From positions 310,001-374,000 of the forward strand of contig NZ_JBFAKK010000001.1 in assembly GCF_040655735.1 (NCBI RefSeq): a stretch of 64,000 nucleotides of DNA. Reading direction: 5' to 3'. Every line of letters starts with the position of its first letter. Positions within the stretch are counted from its first letter, which is position 1. The notes under the pieces are model-generated. The model saw nothing but the letters and a program-made list of their open reading frames with translations, did not search any database and was not told the DNA's origin. Position numbers and translations under genes: made by a program. This document shows positions 33,412 through 41,080 of the stretch, piece after piece. Origin of the DNA: Phytomonospora sp040655735. Its GTDB lineage: Bacteria > Actinomycetota > Actinomycetes > Mycobacteriales > Micromonosporaceae.

Positions 33412-34674
33412 ATGCACCGCATCAGCGCGCTTCTGCGCGGACTGCTCACCGCCGTCCTGTTAACCGGCGGCATCGTCGCCGCCACCTCCTCGCCCGCTTC
33501 GGCGGCCGCGCTCACCGAGGTCACGAACTTCGGCGCCAATCCCACCGGCCTGCGCATGCACCTCTACGTGCCCGACTCGGTCACGACCCGCCCGGCCGTC
33601 CTCGTCGCCATCCACTACTGCACCGGCTCAGGCCCGGCGTTCCACTCCGGCACCGAGTTCGCCGCGCTGGCCGACCAGCGCGGATTCATCGTCGTATATC
33701 CCTCGGCCACCCGCTCGGGCGCGTGCTTCGACGTGTCCTCCCCGGGAGCCCTGCGCCACAACGGCGACAGCGACCCCGTCGGGATCGTGTCGATGGTCTC
33801 TTACGTCCTGCGCACCTACAACGCCGATCCCGCGCGGGTCTTCGCCACCGGAGCCTCCTCCGGCGCCATGATGACCAACGTCCTGCTGGGCGACTACCCC
33901 GACGTCTTCAAGGCCGGCGCCGCCTTCATGGGCGTCCCCTTCGCCTGCTTCGCCACCACCGACGGCTCGGGCTGGAACAGCGCCTGCGCCAACGGCCAGA
34001 TCAGCAAGTCCCCGCAGGAATGGGGAGACCTCGCCCGCGCCGCCTACCCCGGCTACACCGGTGTGCGGCCCCGCATGCAGCTGTGGCACGGCACCCTCGA
34101 CGACATCCTCCGCTACCCGAACTTCGGCGAGGAGATCAAGCAGTGGACCAACGTCCACGGGGTCGGCCAGACACCGTCCTACACGGACAGTCCACAGCCG
34201 AACTGGACCCGCACCCGATACGGCGGCACCGGGACCACGGCTCCCGTCGAGGCGATCAGCGTCGCCAACACCGGCCACAACCTGCCGCAGGGCGGCATGG
34301 CCGCGGCCGTGCTGGCCTTCTTCGGCCTCGACGGCGGAACCACCCCGCCGCCGGCCGGCGCGTGCCGGATCACCTACACGGTCAGCTCCTGGAACACCGG
34401 CCTGACCGCGAGCGTCACGATCGCCAACACCGCGGCGACATCCGTCAACGGATGGGCCCTGGCCTTCACCCTGCCCGCCGGGCAGACGATCACCTCGGGC
34501 TGGAACGCCGCCTACTCCCCGGCCGGCGGTCAGGTCACCGCCCGCAACGCCTCCTACAACGCCGCGATCGCGCCCGGAGCCTCGGTGAACATCGGGTTCC
34601 AGGCGACCCACACCGGCAACACCGGTGAACCGTCGGCCTTCACCCTCAACGGCACCGCCTGCACCGTCGTCTGA
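33412..34674 (+). CDS. Secreted CE1-type esterase (acetylxylan/feruloyl) with CBM2
   Basis: This secreted enzyme of 420 residues probably removes acetyl or feruloyl groups from xylan. A Sec signal peptide ends near residue 31 (SPASAAA). The catalytic domain resembles the PHB-depolymerase/CE1 group. The nucleophile is S149 in TGASSGAMM, the acid is probably D230 or D231 in WHGTLDD, and the base is H289 in NTGHNLPQG. A short Pro/Thr linker (about 308-316) joins a CBM2 with its Cys pair (C318 and the Cys near the end) and conserved SWNTGLTASV and ITSGWNAAYSP. The CBM2 would bind cellulose or xylan. The exact ester is not determinable from sequence. Confidence 0.88.
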   Translation: MHRISALLRGLLTAVLLTGGIVAATSSPASAAALTEVTNFGANPTGLRMHLYVPDSVTTRPAVLVAIHYCTGSGPAFHSGTEFAALADQRGFIVVYPSATRSGACFDVSSPGALRHNGDSDPVGIVSMVSYVLRTYNADPARVFATGASSGAMMTNVLLGDYPDVFKAGAAFMGVPFACFATTDGSGWNSACANGQISKSPQEWGDLARAAYPGYTGVRPRMQLWHGTLDDILRYPNFGEEIKQWTNVHGVGQTPSYTDSPQPNWTRTRYGGTGTTAPVEAISVANTGHNLPQGGMAAAVLAFFGLDGGTTPPPAGACRITYTVSSWNTGLTASVTIANTAATSVNGWALAFTLPAGQTITSGWNAAYSPAGGQVTARNASYNAAIAPGASVNIGFQATHTGNTGEPSAFTLNGTACTVV

Positions 34675-34688
34675 CGACCGCACCCGCA

Positions 34689-34716
34689 CCCGCCGGCCGG
34701 ACTCCCGGCCGGCGGG
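34689..34716 (+). terminator. 12-bp hairpin terminator of the esterase gene
   Basis: CCCGCCGGCCGG and CCGGCCGGCGGG pair perfectly around ACTC, 14 bases after the esterase stop. Confidence 0.75.
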
Positions 34717-34759
34717 AGCGCACTTGCCGCCGGACCGCCTCCGCGCCAAGATCGTCCCC

Positions 34760-35257
34760 ATGGACGCCACACTCCGGTCCGCCGACGGCCTCGATGCCGC
34801 CTTCCTCACCGACATGCTCGTCGAAGCCGCCGACTGGCGGCACCAAGGCCCACCCGACCCCGAACGCGAGAGGCGCGCGCTCGCCGACGTGAAGGCCGCG
34901 CGATATGTCGAGGGCTGGCAGCGCGCGGGCGACCTGGGCGTGGTGGCGGTCGACGCCGACGGACGTCCCGTCGGCGCCTGCTGGGCGCGACTGTTCACCG
35001 CCGCCGAGCCCGCCTACGGCTACATCGCCGACGACGTACCGGAACTGGCCATCGGCCTGGTGCGGGAACGGCGAGGCGAAGGGCTCGGGCGCGTCCTGCT
35101 GCGCGAACTGATCACGCGGGCGCGGGGGACCGGCCACGCCCGGATCTCCCTCGCGGTCGACGACGACAACCCCGCGCTGCGGCTCTACACGGGCGAGGGC
35201 TTCGTCGTGACCGAGAGGCGGCCGACGGCGGTGACGATGGTGAGAGGCCTGGCGTAG
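34760..35257 (+). CDS. GNAT-family N-acetyltransferase
   Basis: This acetyl-CoA-dependent transferase has 165 residues. The acetyl-CoA loop is VRERRGEGLGRVLLRELI (about residues 95-112), followed by ISLAVDDDNPALRLYTGEGFVV. The ATG at 34760 has no clear ribosome-binding site; CAAGAT eight bases or so upstream may be a leaderless -10. The acceptor is unknown, and there is no evident link to the flanking polysaccharide genes. Confidence 0.85.
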   Translation: MDATLRSADGLDAAFLTDMLVEAADWRHQGPPDPERERRALADVKAARYVEGWQRAGDLGVVAVDADGRPVGACWARLFTAAEPAYGYIADDVPELAIGLVRERRGEGLGRVLLRELITRARGTGHARISLAVDDDNPALRLYTGEGFVVTERRPTAVTMVRGLA

Positions 35258-35290
35258 CGCGGAACCGGCGCGAAGCACCATCTCGTCCAC

Positions 35291-35398
35291 GGACGGGCAC
35301 GGGCCTTCACGCTGCCCGCGGGTCAGACGATCACCGCGGGCTGGAACGCCACTCACTCGCCCGCGAGCGGCCGGGCCACCGCCCGCACCGTCGTCTGA
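35291..35398 (+). pseudogene. Remnant of a second CBM2-encoding gene
   Basis: Thirty-five codons plus TGA read through FTLPAGQTITAGWNATHSP and end ATARTVV. They match the esterase CBM2 segment FTLPAGQTITSGWNAAYSP and its C-terminus, with the 20-25 residues between deleted. No start codon, signal or catalytic domain precedes it. It is followed by a strong terminator, as a real gene end would be. It is most likely the tail of a duplicated or deleted CBM2 protein gene. Confidence 0.75.
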
Positions 35399-35437
35399 CG
35401 GCCGCCGTTCTTTCAAAGAGTCGGCCGGCGCTCGAAC

Positions 35438-35471
35438 GGAGACGCCGCGGTCGGCTGACCGCGGCGTCTCC
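35438..35471. terminator. 15-bp perfect hairpin terminator
   Basis: GGAGACGCCGCGGTC and its exact complement flank GGCT, between the CBM2 remnant and the convergent DUF3494 gene. It could serve both strands. Confidence 0.75.
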
Positions 35472-35550
35472 AGAGTCCCTTGGAGGACCCCGTCAGTGCA
35501 TCCACTCCGCCGCCGACGGAGAGGTCGTGCCGTTCACCCCTGCCGTTCGG

Positions 35551-36786
35551 TCAGGCCTCGTCGCGACGACCGCGCCGCACGCTGGTCGCCACGAGCGCGA
35601 TTCCCACGACGAGCGCCGCGAGCGCGGACATGATCAACGGCAGGTTCATCGGGTCCCCGGTCACCGGAAGCATGTCCGGCCCCGATCCGTTATCGCCGCC
35701 GGGTCCACCCGGGCCACCCGGTCCACCGGGTCCACCCGGTCCGGACCCACTGGGTCCGGGCCCGCCCGGGCCGGAACCGCTGGGCGTCACCGGTACCGAA
35801 CCCGACGGGCTGATGCTCGTCGTCGGGCTGGCGCTGATGGACGGTGATGGGCTGCTGGGTGCCGGGCTGCTCGGTGCCGGGCTACTGGGTGCCGGGCTGC
35901 TGGGTGCCGGGCTACTGGGTGCCGGGCTGCTCGGAGCCGGACTGCTGGGCGCCGGACTGCTGGGTGATGGGCTCCCGCTCGGCGACGGTGAGGTGCTGGG
36001 TGACGGACTCACGCTCGTCGACGGGCTGCCACTCGGAGACGGGCCCTCGCATGTGGCGTCGGTGAAGACGTTCGTGTCGAGAGTGACCGACCCGTTCCGG
36101 GCGAGAGCGCGTCCCTGGACGCTGGATCCGTTGTTGACGGTGATGGACGTCAACGCCATCATCGTTCCGACGAAGGTCGTGTCGGTGTCGAGTGTGGCGG
36201 AGCTGCCGATCTGCCAGAACACATTGCACGCCTGCGCCCCGTTGATGAGGGCGACCGTGCTGTTCGGAGCGGTGATCAGGGTGGATGCGATCTGGAAGAT
36301 GAACACCGCGTTCGGATCGTCCTCGCCGTCGAGCGTCAGCGTTCCGGTGATCCCGATGGCGCCGTCCGCCTTGTAGACGCCGGGCGCCAGCGTGAGCCCG
36401 CCGAGGTCGACGGCGATGTTGGCGTCCGGCGCCTGTCCCGCGGCGTTGTTGTACGCCGTGGTGAGGTCCGCCTGCGCTTGGAGGGCGTGAGCGTCGGTCG
36501 GGTGCACGGTTCCCAGGACGGTTCCGGGCGGGAAGCCCGTGATCGAGGTGCCCGGGCTGACACCGAGGTCTCCGGACAGGACCGACAGGCCCGTGTTGGT
36601 GACGGATTGGCCGCCGAGCACCGAGTAGCTGTCCGCATTGCCGAGACCGACCGCCGTGCCGATCGCCTGCGCACTCGGGACCGCGAAGATCAAGACGATC
36701 GCCCCAGTGATGGCCAGGGCGAGACCACCGCCGGCGCGCAGCCCCCTCTCATGCCCTCGAAGCTGTCCGAAAAGCCGTCTTGTCAC
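35551..36786 (-). CDS. DUF3494 (ice-binding-like) cell-wall-anchored protein
   Basis: This surface protein has 411 residues. It starts at GTG with GAGGAGG upstream. After a signal peptide (about residues 1-41) comes the DUF3494 beta-helix domain: LGNADSYSVLGGQSVTNTG, FPPGTVLG, DLGGLTLAPGVYK and NVFWQIGSSATL. A Ser/Pro/Thr-rich stalk holds eight five-residue SPAPS-like repeats, then a Gly/Pro/Ser segment, then LPVTG, a hydrophobic span and RRGRRDEA, a complete sortase signal. Family members bind ice or act as adhesins. In a mesophilic actinomycete adhesion is as likely as ice binding. Confidence 0.88.
   Translation of the reverse strand: MTRRLFGQLRGHERGLRAGGGLALAITGAIVLIFAVPSAQAIGTAVGLGNADSYSVLGGQSVTNTGLSVLSGDLGVSPGTSITGFPPGTVLGTVHPTDAHALQAQADLTTAYNNAAGQAPDANIAVDLGGLTLAPGVYKADGAIGITGTLTLDGEDDPNAVFIFQIASTLITAPNSTVALINGAQACNVFWQIGSSATLDTDTTFVGTMMALTSITVNNGSSVQGRALARNGSVTLDTNVFTDATCEGPSPSGSPSTSVSPSPSTSPSPSGSPSPSSPAPSSPAPSSPAPSSPAPSSPAPSSPAPSSPAPSSPSPSISASPTTSISPSGSVPVTPSGSGPGGPGPSGSGPGGPGGPGGPGGPGGDNGSGPDMLPVTGDPMNLPLIMSALAALVVGIALVATSVRRGRRDEA
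35851..35970. repeat. Eight 15-bp coding repeats
   Basis: The unit GCTGCTGGGTGCCGG occurs eight times head to tail with small changes, the last two more diverged. It encodes the SPAPS-type stalk of the minus-strand surface protein. Copy number is likely to vary between strains by slippage. Confidence 0.85.
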
Positions 36787-36993
36787 GAGTCCTCCTCAGG
36801 CTCCTCCGTCTCGGGACGGTATGTGAGCAATTCGACCATAGGGCATCTGAGGTGCAAATCCGATAAACTAGTCTAAAAGTGACACAGCTCGAACATCACA
36901 TTGGACGTTCGCAGGAAGGGCGTGGCGTTGCCTGCTGTCCTCGTCTCCGGGTCGGGGCGCGGGGCGTCCGGTCGCGCCCGGTGAAGGGCCCGC

Positions 36994-37839
36994 TCACCCC
37001 GTGAGTCGCGCCTCCAGCCAGGGGCGCAGGACCGGCAGGGCGTTGCCCGGTTGCATGGCCGCGGTGTGGTCGAGGCCGTCGAGGATCTCGACCTCCCACC
37101 CGGCGGCTTCCAGGCTCGGCCTGTTGGTGTTGGTCGCCCCGGCGATGTCGACGGTCACGCCGCCCCACTTCTCGCCGTAGACGATGGTGTCGGCCGAACC
37201 TGCGAAGCACAGGCGCGGCAAGGTTAGCCGGGACTGTGCTGCGCGGTCGTCGAAGCCGTCGAGGGCTTCGTAGAGGGTGACGAACTGGCGGGTCTGGTCC
37301 TTGCTCAAGGTGACCTCGGCGGCCGACCAGTCGAACTCCTCGCCGCCGGAGGGGGCGGCGGGAGGTTTCGGTGTGCCGCCCGACATGTCGTGGGTGGCGT
37401 TGGTGACCCGGAGCATCTCGGCGTAGGGCCCGCCCTGCGGCGGGAATCCGCCCATGACGAGCGCGTCGAGCCGGTCGGTGCGCAGGGCCAGCTGGAGTCC
37501 GCTGAGGGCCAGCCAGGAGTAGCCGTAGTAGGCGAAGCGCGCGGCGCCGGCGGCGTCGGCGACCGCGAGGAAGTCGGCGGCGATGTTCGCCGGCGTGAGC
37601 GTCGCCGGTTTCGGGTGGGCCATGACGTGGGCTTCGTAAGGGAAGGCGACGACGGTGAAGACGTCGGCGAGCCCGTTGACGAGGGTGCGGCCCAGTTCGG
37701 GGTCCATGCCCCAGCGGCGCAGCTCCTCGGCCTTCGCCGGGTCGGCGGGCGCGGGGTCGACGGGCAGCAGCACGGTCGGTCCCGTGCCCTGGACGGTGAG
37801 TTCGACGGTGTTCCCGTCGTGCAGTTCGGCGGTGGTCAC
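36994..37839 (-). CDS. Alpha/beta hydrolase with atypical nucleophile elbow
   Basis: This alpha/beta-hydrolase-fold protein has 281 residues. It starts at GTG preceded by GGAGGAG. The expected GxSxG is YGYSWLALSG (about residues 104-113), where the second Gly is replaced by Leu. The acid in FAGSADTIV and the His in DGLDHTAAM are present. It is divergent from a TetR gene with palindromes in between, so it is probably induced by its own substrate. The substrate is unknown. Confidence 0.78.
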   Translation of the reverse strand: MTTAELHDGNTVELTVQGTGPTVLLPVDPAPADPAKAEELRRWGMDPELGRTLVNGLADVFTVVAFPYEAHVMAHPKPATLTPANIAADFLAVADAAGAARFAYYGYSWLALSGLQLALRTDRLDALVMGGFPPQGGPYAEMLRVTNATHDMSGGTPKPPAAPSGGEEFDWSAAEVTLSKDQTRQFVTLYEALDGFDDRAAQSRLTLPRLCFAGSADTIVYGEKWGGVTVDIAGATNTNRPSLEAAGWEVEILDGLDHTAAMQPGNALPVLRPWLEARLTG

Positions 37840-37854
37840 GCGCTCCTCCTATAA

Positions 37855-37893
37855 TTCCTTAGGCCTTAAGGAAACGATAGCTTATGGCATAAG
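37855..37893. promoter_or_regulatory. Two palindromic TetR operators
   Basis: TTCCTTA and TAAGGAA arms around GGCCT (37855-37873) and the perfect CTTATGGCATAAG (37881-37893) lie between the divergent hydrolase and TetR genes. The first abuts the hydrolase leader and the second overlaps the TetR ribosome-binding site, so both genes would be repressed. Confidence 0.65.
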
Positions 37894-37904
37894 GAGTTCG
37901 CATC

Positions 37905-38690
37905 GTGAGTAACCTCGCCGGCCAGGGTGACCCCGCCGTGTCCATGTCGCTGCTGTGGGCCCCCGCCGGGGACAGGGCGACCGCGACGCCGGGGCCGAAG
38001 CCGGGACTGAGCGTCGACCTCATCGTCGAGGCCGGCATCTCCGTCGCGGACACCGCGAGCATGGCCGGCCTGTCGATGCGCGCGGTCGCAGAGCGGCTCG
38101 GCCGCACGTCGATGGCGCTGTACACCTACGTCCCCGGCAAGGCCGAGCTGCTCGATCTCATGTACGACCGGGCGCATGCCGAACTCGGCGGCCCGCGCCC
38201 GCCCGAGGACGGCTGGCGGCCGGGAGTGCTGTCGTGGGTCGCCGAACTCAAGGAGTTCTACCTGCGGCACCCCTGGGTGCTCCAGGTCTCCTACGCCCGC
38301 GCGGTCCTGGGCCCGAACGAGCAGGCGGTTCTGGAAACACTGCTGGACGTGCTCTTCACGACCGGGCTGCCCGCCGACGTGCTGCGGGGCGTGGTCGGCT
38401 CGCTGTTCCACTATGTGCGCGGCTTCGCGCAGACGATCGCCGAGACCGCGCTGGCCGCCGCGACCCAGGAGGACTGGTGGCGCGAGCGGTCCGGCATGCT
38501 CGACGAGGTCGCGCCCGACTTCGCCGAGCGCTTCCCCCTGTCGGTGCGCCTCGGCCGCGAAACGGCGGCGGGGGGCGGGGGAAGGGAGTGGTCGTGGGAG
38601 CGGCAGCTCGACGCGACCTTCGACGCCGGGCTGACCGTGATCCTGGACGGGGTGGAGGCGGCGGTGCGGGCGCAGGGGGTGCGGAGGTGA
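37905..38690 (+). CDS. TetR-family regulator with tetracycline-repressor-like C-terminus
   Basis: This repressor has 261 residues and a GTG start after AAGGAG. The helix-turn-helix is SMRAVAERLGRTSMALYTYV (about residues 56-75), preceded by about 35 residues of extra N-terminus. The remaining helices (HPWVLQVSYARAVLGPNE; SLFHYVRGFAQT) match the TetR_C ligand domain used for drug-like molecules. The divergent hydrolase and shared operators suggest a two-gene detoxification unit. Confidence 0.87.
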   Translation: MSNLAGQGDPAVSMSLLWAPAGDRATATPGPKPGLSVDLIVEAGISVADTASMAGLSMRAVAERLGRTSMALYTYVPGKAELLDLMYDRAHAELGGPRPPEDGWRPGVLSWVAELKEFYLRHPWVLQVSYARAVLGPNEQAVLETLLDVLFTTGLPADVLRGVVGSLFHYVRGFAQTIAETALAAATQEDWWRERSGMLDEVAPDFAERFPLSVRLGRETAAGGGGREWSWERQLDATFDAGLTVILDGVEAAVRAQGVRR

Positions 38691-38722
38691 CCGGCGCACC
38701 GGCCGGCCTCTCCCACCGCCCC

Positions 38723-39670
38723 CTACCGCCTCGCGTCGGCCGTCGAGGTCCCCTCGATCAAACCCACGATCCCGGCCTCGGCTTCCCGCACGTCCCTGGC
38801 GACGTCGGCGAACCACGCGACACCCGGGCTTCTGCGGCCTTTGCGCCAGGCGACGGCCAGCCGTGAGCCGGACACGCCCGTGATCGGCACGTACCGCAGC
38901 CCACCGCGCCCGGCGTAGCGCTCGATCCCCGCGACGGTGACGGCGACGGCCACACCGGCGGCGACCATCTCCAGCTCCTCGCTCTGCGAGGAACTGCGCA
39001 CGACGCGACGGGGGAGCGCGGGGTCGCGGTGGGCTTCGAGCGTCCAGTACCCGAACCACAGCGGATCGTCGCAGCGTCCGGCCACGATCGGCTCGGCGGC
39101 GACCTCGGTGGCGGTGACCTCCGTGCGCGCGGCGAAGGGATGGCCGAGGGGGACGGCGACGACGAGCGGTTCGGTGAACAGCGGCTGCGACTCGACGTCG
39201 GGCGCCGAGACCGGCAGGCGGATGAGGGCGACGTCGGAGCGGTCGTCGGCGAGGCCCGCCGTGGGGTCGCCGAACCCCGACTCGTGCATGTCGAGGGTGA
39301 TCCCCGGATGCCGTTCGGCGAACGCCCGCAGGAGCGGCGTGGTCAGTTCCAGCGCGGCGCCGATGACGAACCCGAGCCGCAGCGTCCCCGCTTCACCCTG
39401 GTGGACACGGCGGGCGGCGTCGACCCCTGCCCCGATGGCGGCGAGCGCCTCACGCGCCGAGGCGAGGAAGACCTCCCCGGCCTCGGTGAGGGCGACCGCG
39501 CGGGTGGTGCGCCGCACCAGGCGGGCGCCGACCTCGTCCTCCAGCTCGCGGATCTGCTTGCTCAGCGCCTGCTGGGTGAGGAACAGCCGCGCGGCGGCAC
39601 GGCTGAAGTGCAGCTCTTCGGCGAGGGTCACGAAGTAGCGCAGCCGGCGGCTCGACACATCCACAACCAC
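38723..39670 (-). CDS. LysR-family regulator
   Basis: This activator or repressor has 315 residues. The N-terminal winged helix contains LHFSRAAARLFLTQQALSKQIRELE (motif near residues 21-45), followed by the type II periplasmic-like effector domain. It is divergent from the lactone-oxidase-like gene across 93 bases, the usual arrangement of LysR regulators with their targets. GTG 39670 is used; a nearby in-frame GTG would shorten it by four residues. Confidence 0.88.
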   Translation of the reverse strand: MVVDVSSRRLRYFVTLAEELHFSRAAARLFLTQQALSKQIRELEDEVGARLVRRTTRAVALTEAGEVFLASAREALAAIGAGVDAARRVHQGEAGTLRLGFVIGAALELTTPLLRAFAERHPGITLDMHESGFGDPTAGLADDRSDVALIRLPVSAPDVESQPLFTEPLVVAVPLGHPFAARTEVTATEVAAEPIVAGRCDDPLWFGYWTLEAHRDPALPRRVVRSSSQSEELEMVAAGVAVAVTVAGIERYAGRGGLRYVPITGVSGSRLAVAWRKGRRSPGVAWFADVARDVREAEAGIVGLIEGTSTADARR

Positions 39671-39763
39671 AGATTGTAAGTCGTGGCGGGAATGGTTGTT
39701 TCACTCCGCTCGCCGGCCCTGCGAACGTTACCCGCATCACACCATGGTGACGAGGAGACGAAC

Positions 39764-41080
39764 ATGGCCCGAACCGGAGCCGAATGGCGCAACTGGAGCG
39801 GCGGCGTCCGGGCCCGCCCGGCCCGCGTGGCCGCGCCCGCGACCACCGCCGAGGTCGCCGACGCGGTCAAGTCCGCCGCTCGCGACGGCCTGCGCGTCAA
39901 ACCCGTCGGCTCGGGCCACTCCTTCACCTCGATCGCGGCCACCGACGGCGTCCAGCTGCGTCTCGACGGCCTCGACACCGTCAGCTCCGTCGACCCCGCC
40001 ACCGGCCTGGTCACCGTCGGCGGCGGCATCTCCCTGCACCGCCTCGGCCCCGTCCTCGCCTCGCACGGGCTCGCCATGGAGAACCTCGGCGACATCGACC
40101 GCCAGACCATCACCGGTGCCATCTCCACCGGCACGCACGGCACGGGCGCCGCCTTCGGCGGTATCGCCACCCAGGTCCGCGGGCTCGAACTCGTCCTCGC
40201 CGACGGCTCCGTCGTCCACTGCGACGCCCATGAGCGGCCCGAACTGTTCGCCGCCGCGCGGGTCGGGCTCGGCGCGCTCGGCGTCATCACCGCCGTCACC
40301 CTCCAGTGCGTCCCCGCCTTCGCCCTCTACGGCGTCGAGGAACCGCTCCCGCTCGACGAGGTCCTCGACGACATCGACGCCCTGGCCGACGGGTACGACC
40401 ACTGGGAGTTCTTCTGGTTCCCGCACAGCCGGACCGCGCTGACCAAGCGCCACACGCGGCTGCCCGCCGACACCGCATTGCGGCCCGTCGGCGCCGTGCG
40501 GCACCTCGTCGACGACGAACTGCTCAGCAACGTCACCCTCGGAGCGCTCATGCGCGTCGGCACCGCCTTCCCGCGCACCATCCCGGCTCTCACCCGCTTC
40601 GCGAGCCGGGCACTGTCCCGCCGTGAGTACACCGACCTGTCCCACAAGGTCTACACCTCCCGCCGCGCCGTGCGGTTCTTCGAAGGCGAGTACGCCGTAC
40701 CGCGCGAACACGCCGCCGAGGTCCTCCGCGAGATATCCCGCTGGGTCGACGCCCACGACGAGAAGATCTCCTTCCCCCTGGAGGTCCGCTACGTGGCCGC
40801 CGACGACATCCCGCTCGCACCGACCTACGAGCGCGACAGCGTCTACATCGCCTTCCACCAGTACCACCGGATGCCGTACCGGCGCTTCTTCGACGCGATG
40901 GAGGACATCCTCGGCGCGGTCGGCGGACGCCCTCACTGGGGCAAACTCCACCGCCTCGACGCCGAGGCGCTGCGCGGCCTCTACCCTCGCTTCGACGAGT
41001 TCACCGCCCTGCGCGCCGAACTCGACCCCTCCGGCCTCTTCACCAACGACTACCTCGACCGCGTCCTGGGGAGGCCGTGA
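39764..41080 (+). CDS. FAD-linked oxidase, D-arabinono-1,4-lactone oxidase type
   Basis: This vanillyl-alcohol-oxidase-superfamily flavoenzyme has 438 residues. The N-terminal FAD domain contains PVGSGHSFTSIAATDG, whose His is the usual covalent flavin attachment site, and ENLGDIDRQTITGAISTGTHGTG. The ALO C-terminal domain ends with PHWGKLH. Family members oxidise sugar lactones or alditols with oxygen and release hydrogen peroxide. GAGGAGA precedes the ATG. It is coupled by overlap to the PLP enzyme gene downstream. Whether the substrate is an arabinose-derived lactone is open; no lactone-forming enzyme is adjacent. Confidence 0.88.
   Translation: MARTGAEWRNWSGGVRARPARVAAPATTAEVADAVKSAARDGLRVKPVGSGHSFTSIAATDGVQLRLDGLDTVSSVDPATGLVTVGGGISLHRLGPVLASHGLAMENLGDIDRQTITGAISTGTHGTGAAFGGIATQVRGLELVLADGSVVHCDAHERPELFAAARVGLGALGVITAVTLQCVPAFALYGVEEPLPLDEVLDDIDALADGYDHWEFFWFPHSRTALTKRHTRLPADTALRPVGAVRHLVDDELLSNVTLGALMRVGTAFPRTIPALTRFASRALSRREYTDLSHKVYTSRRAVRFFEGEYAVPREHAAEVLREISRWVDAHDEKISFPLEVRYVAADDIPLAPTYERDSVYIAFHQYHRMPYRRFFDAMEDILGAVGGRPHWGKLHRLDAEALRGLYPRFDEFTALRAELDPSGLFTNDYLDRVLGRP

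Noticed and set aside
35851..35970. Possible CRISPR array (eight regular 15-bp repeats)
   Set aside because: Units are contiguous with no spacers, in frame, and encode the Ser/Pro stalk of the surface protein.
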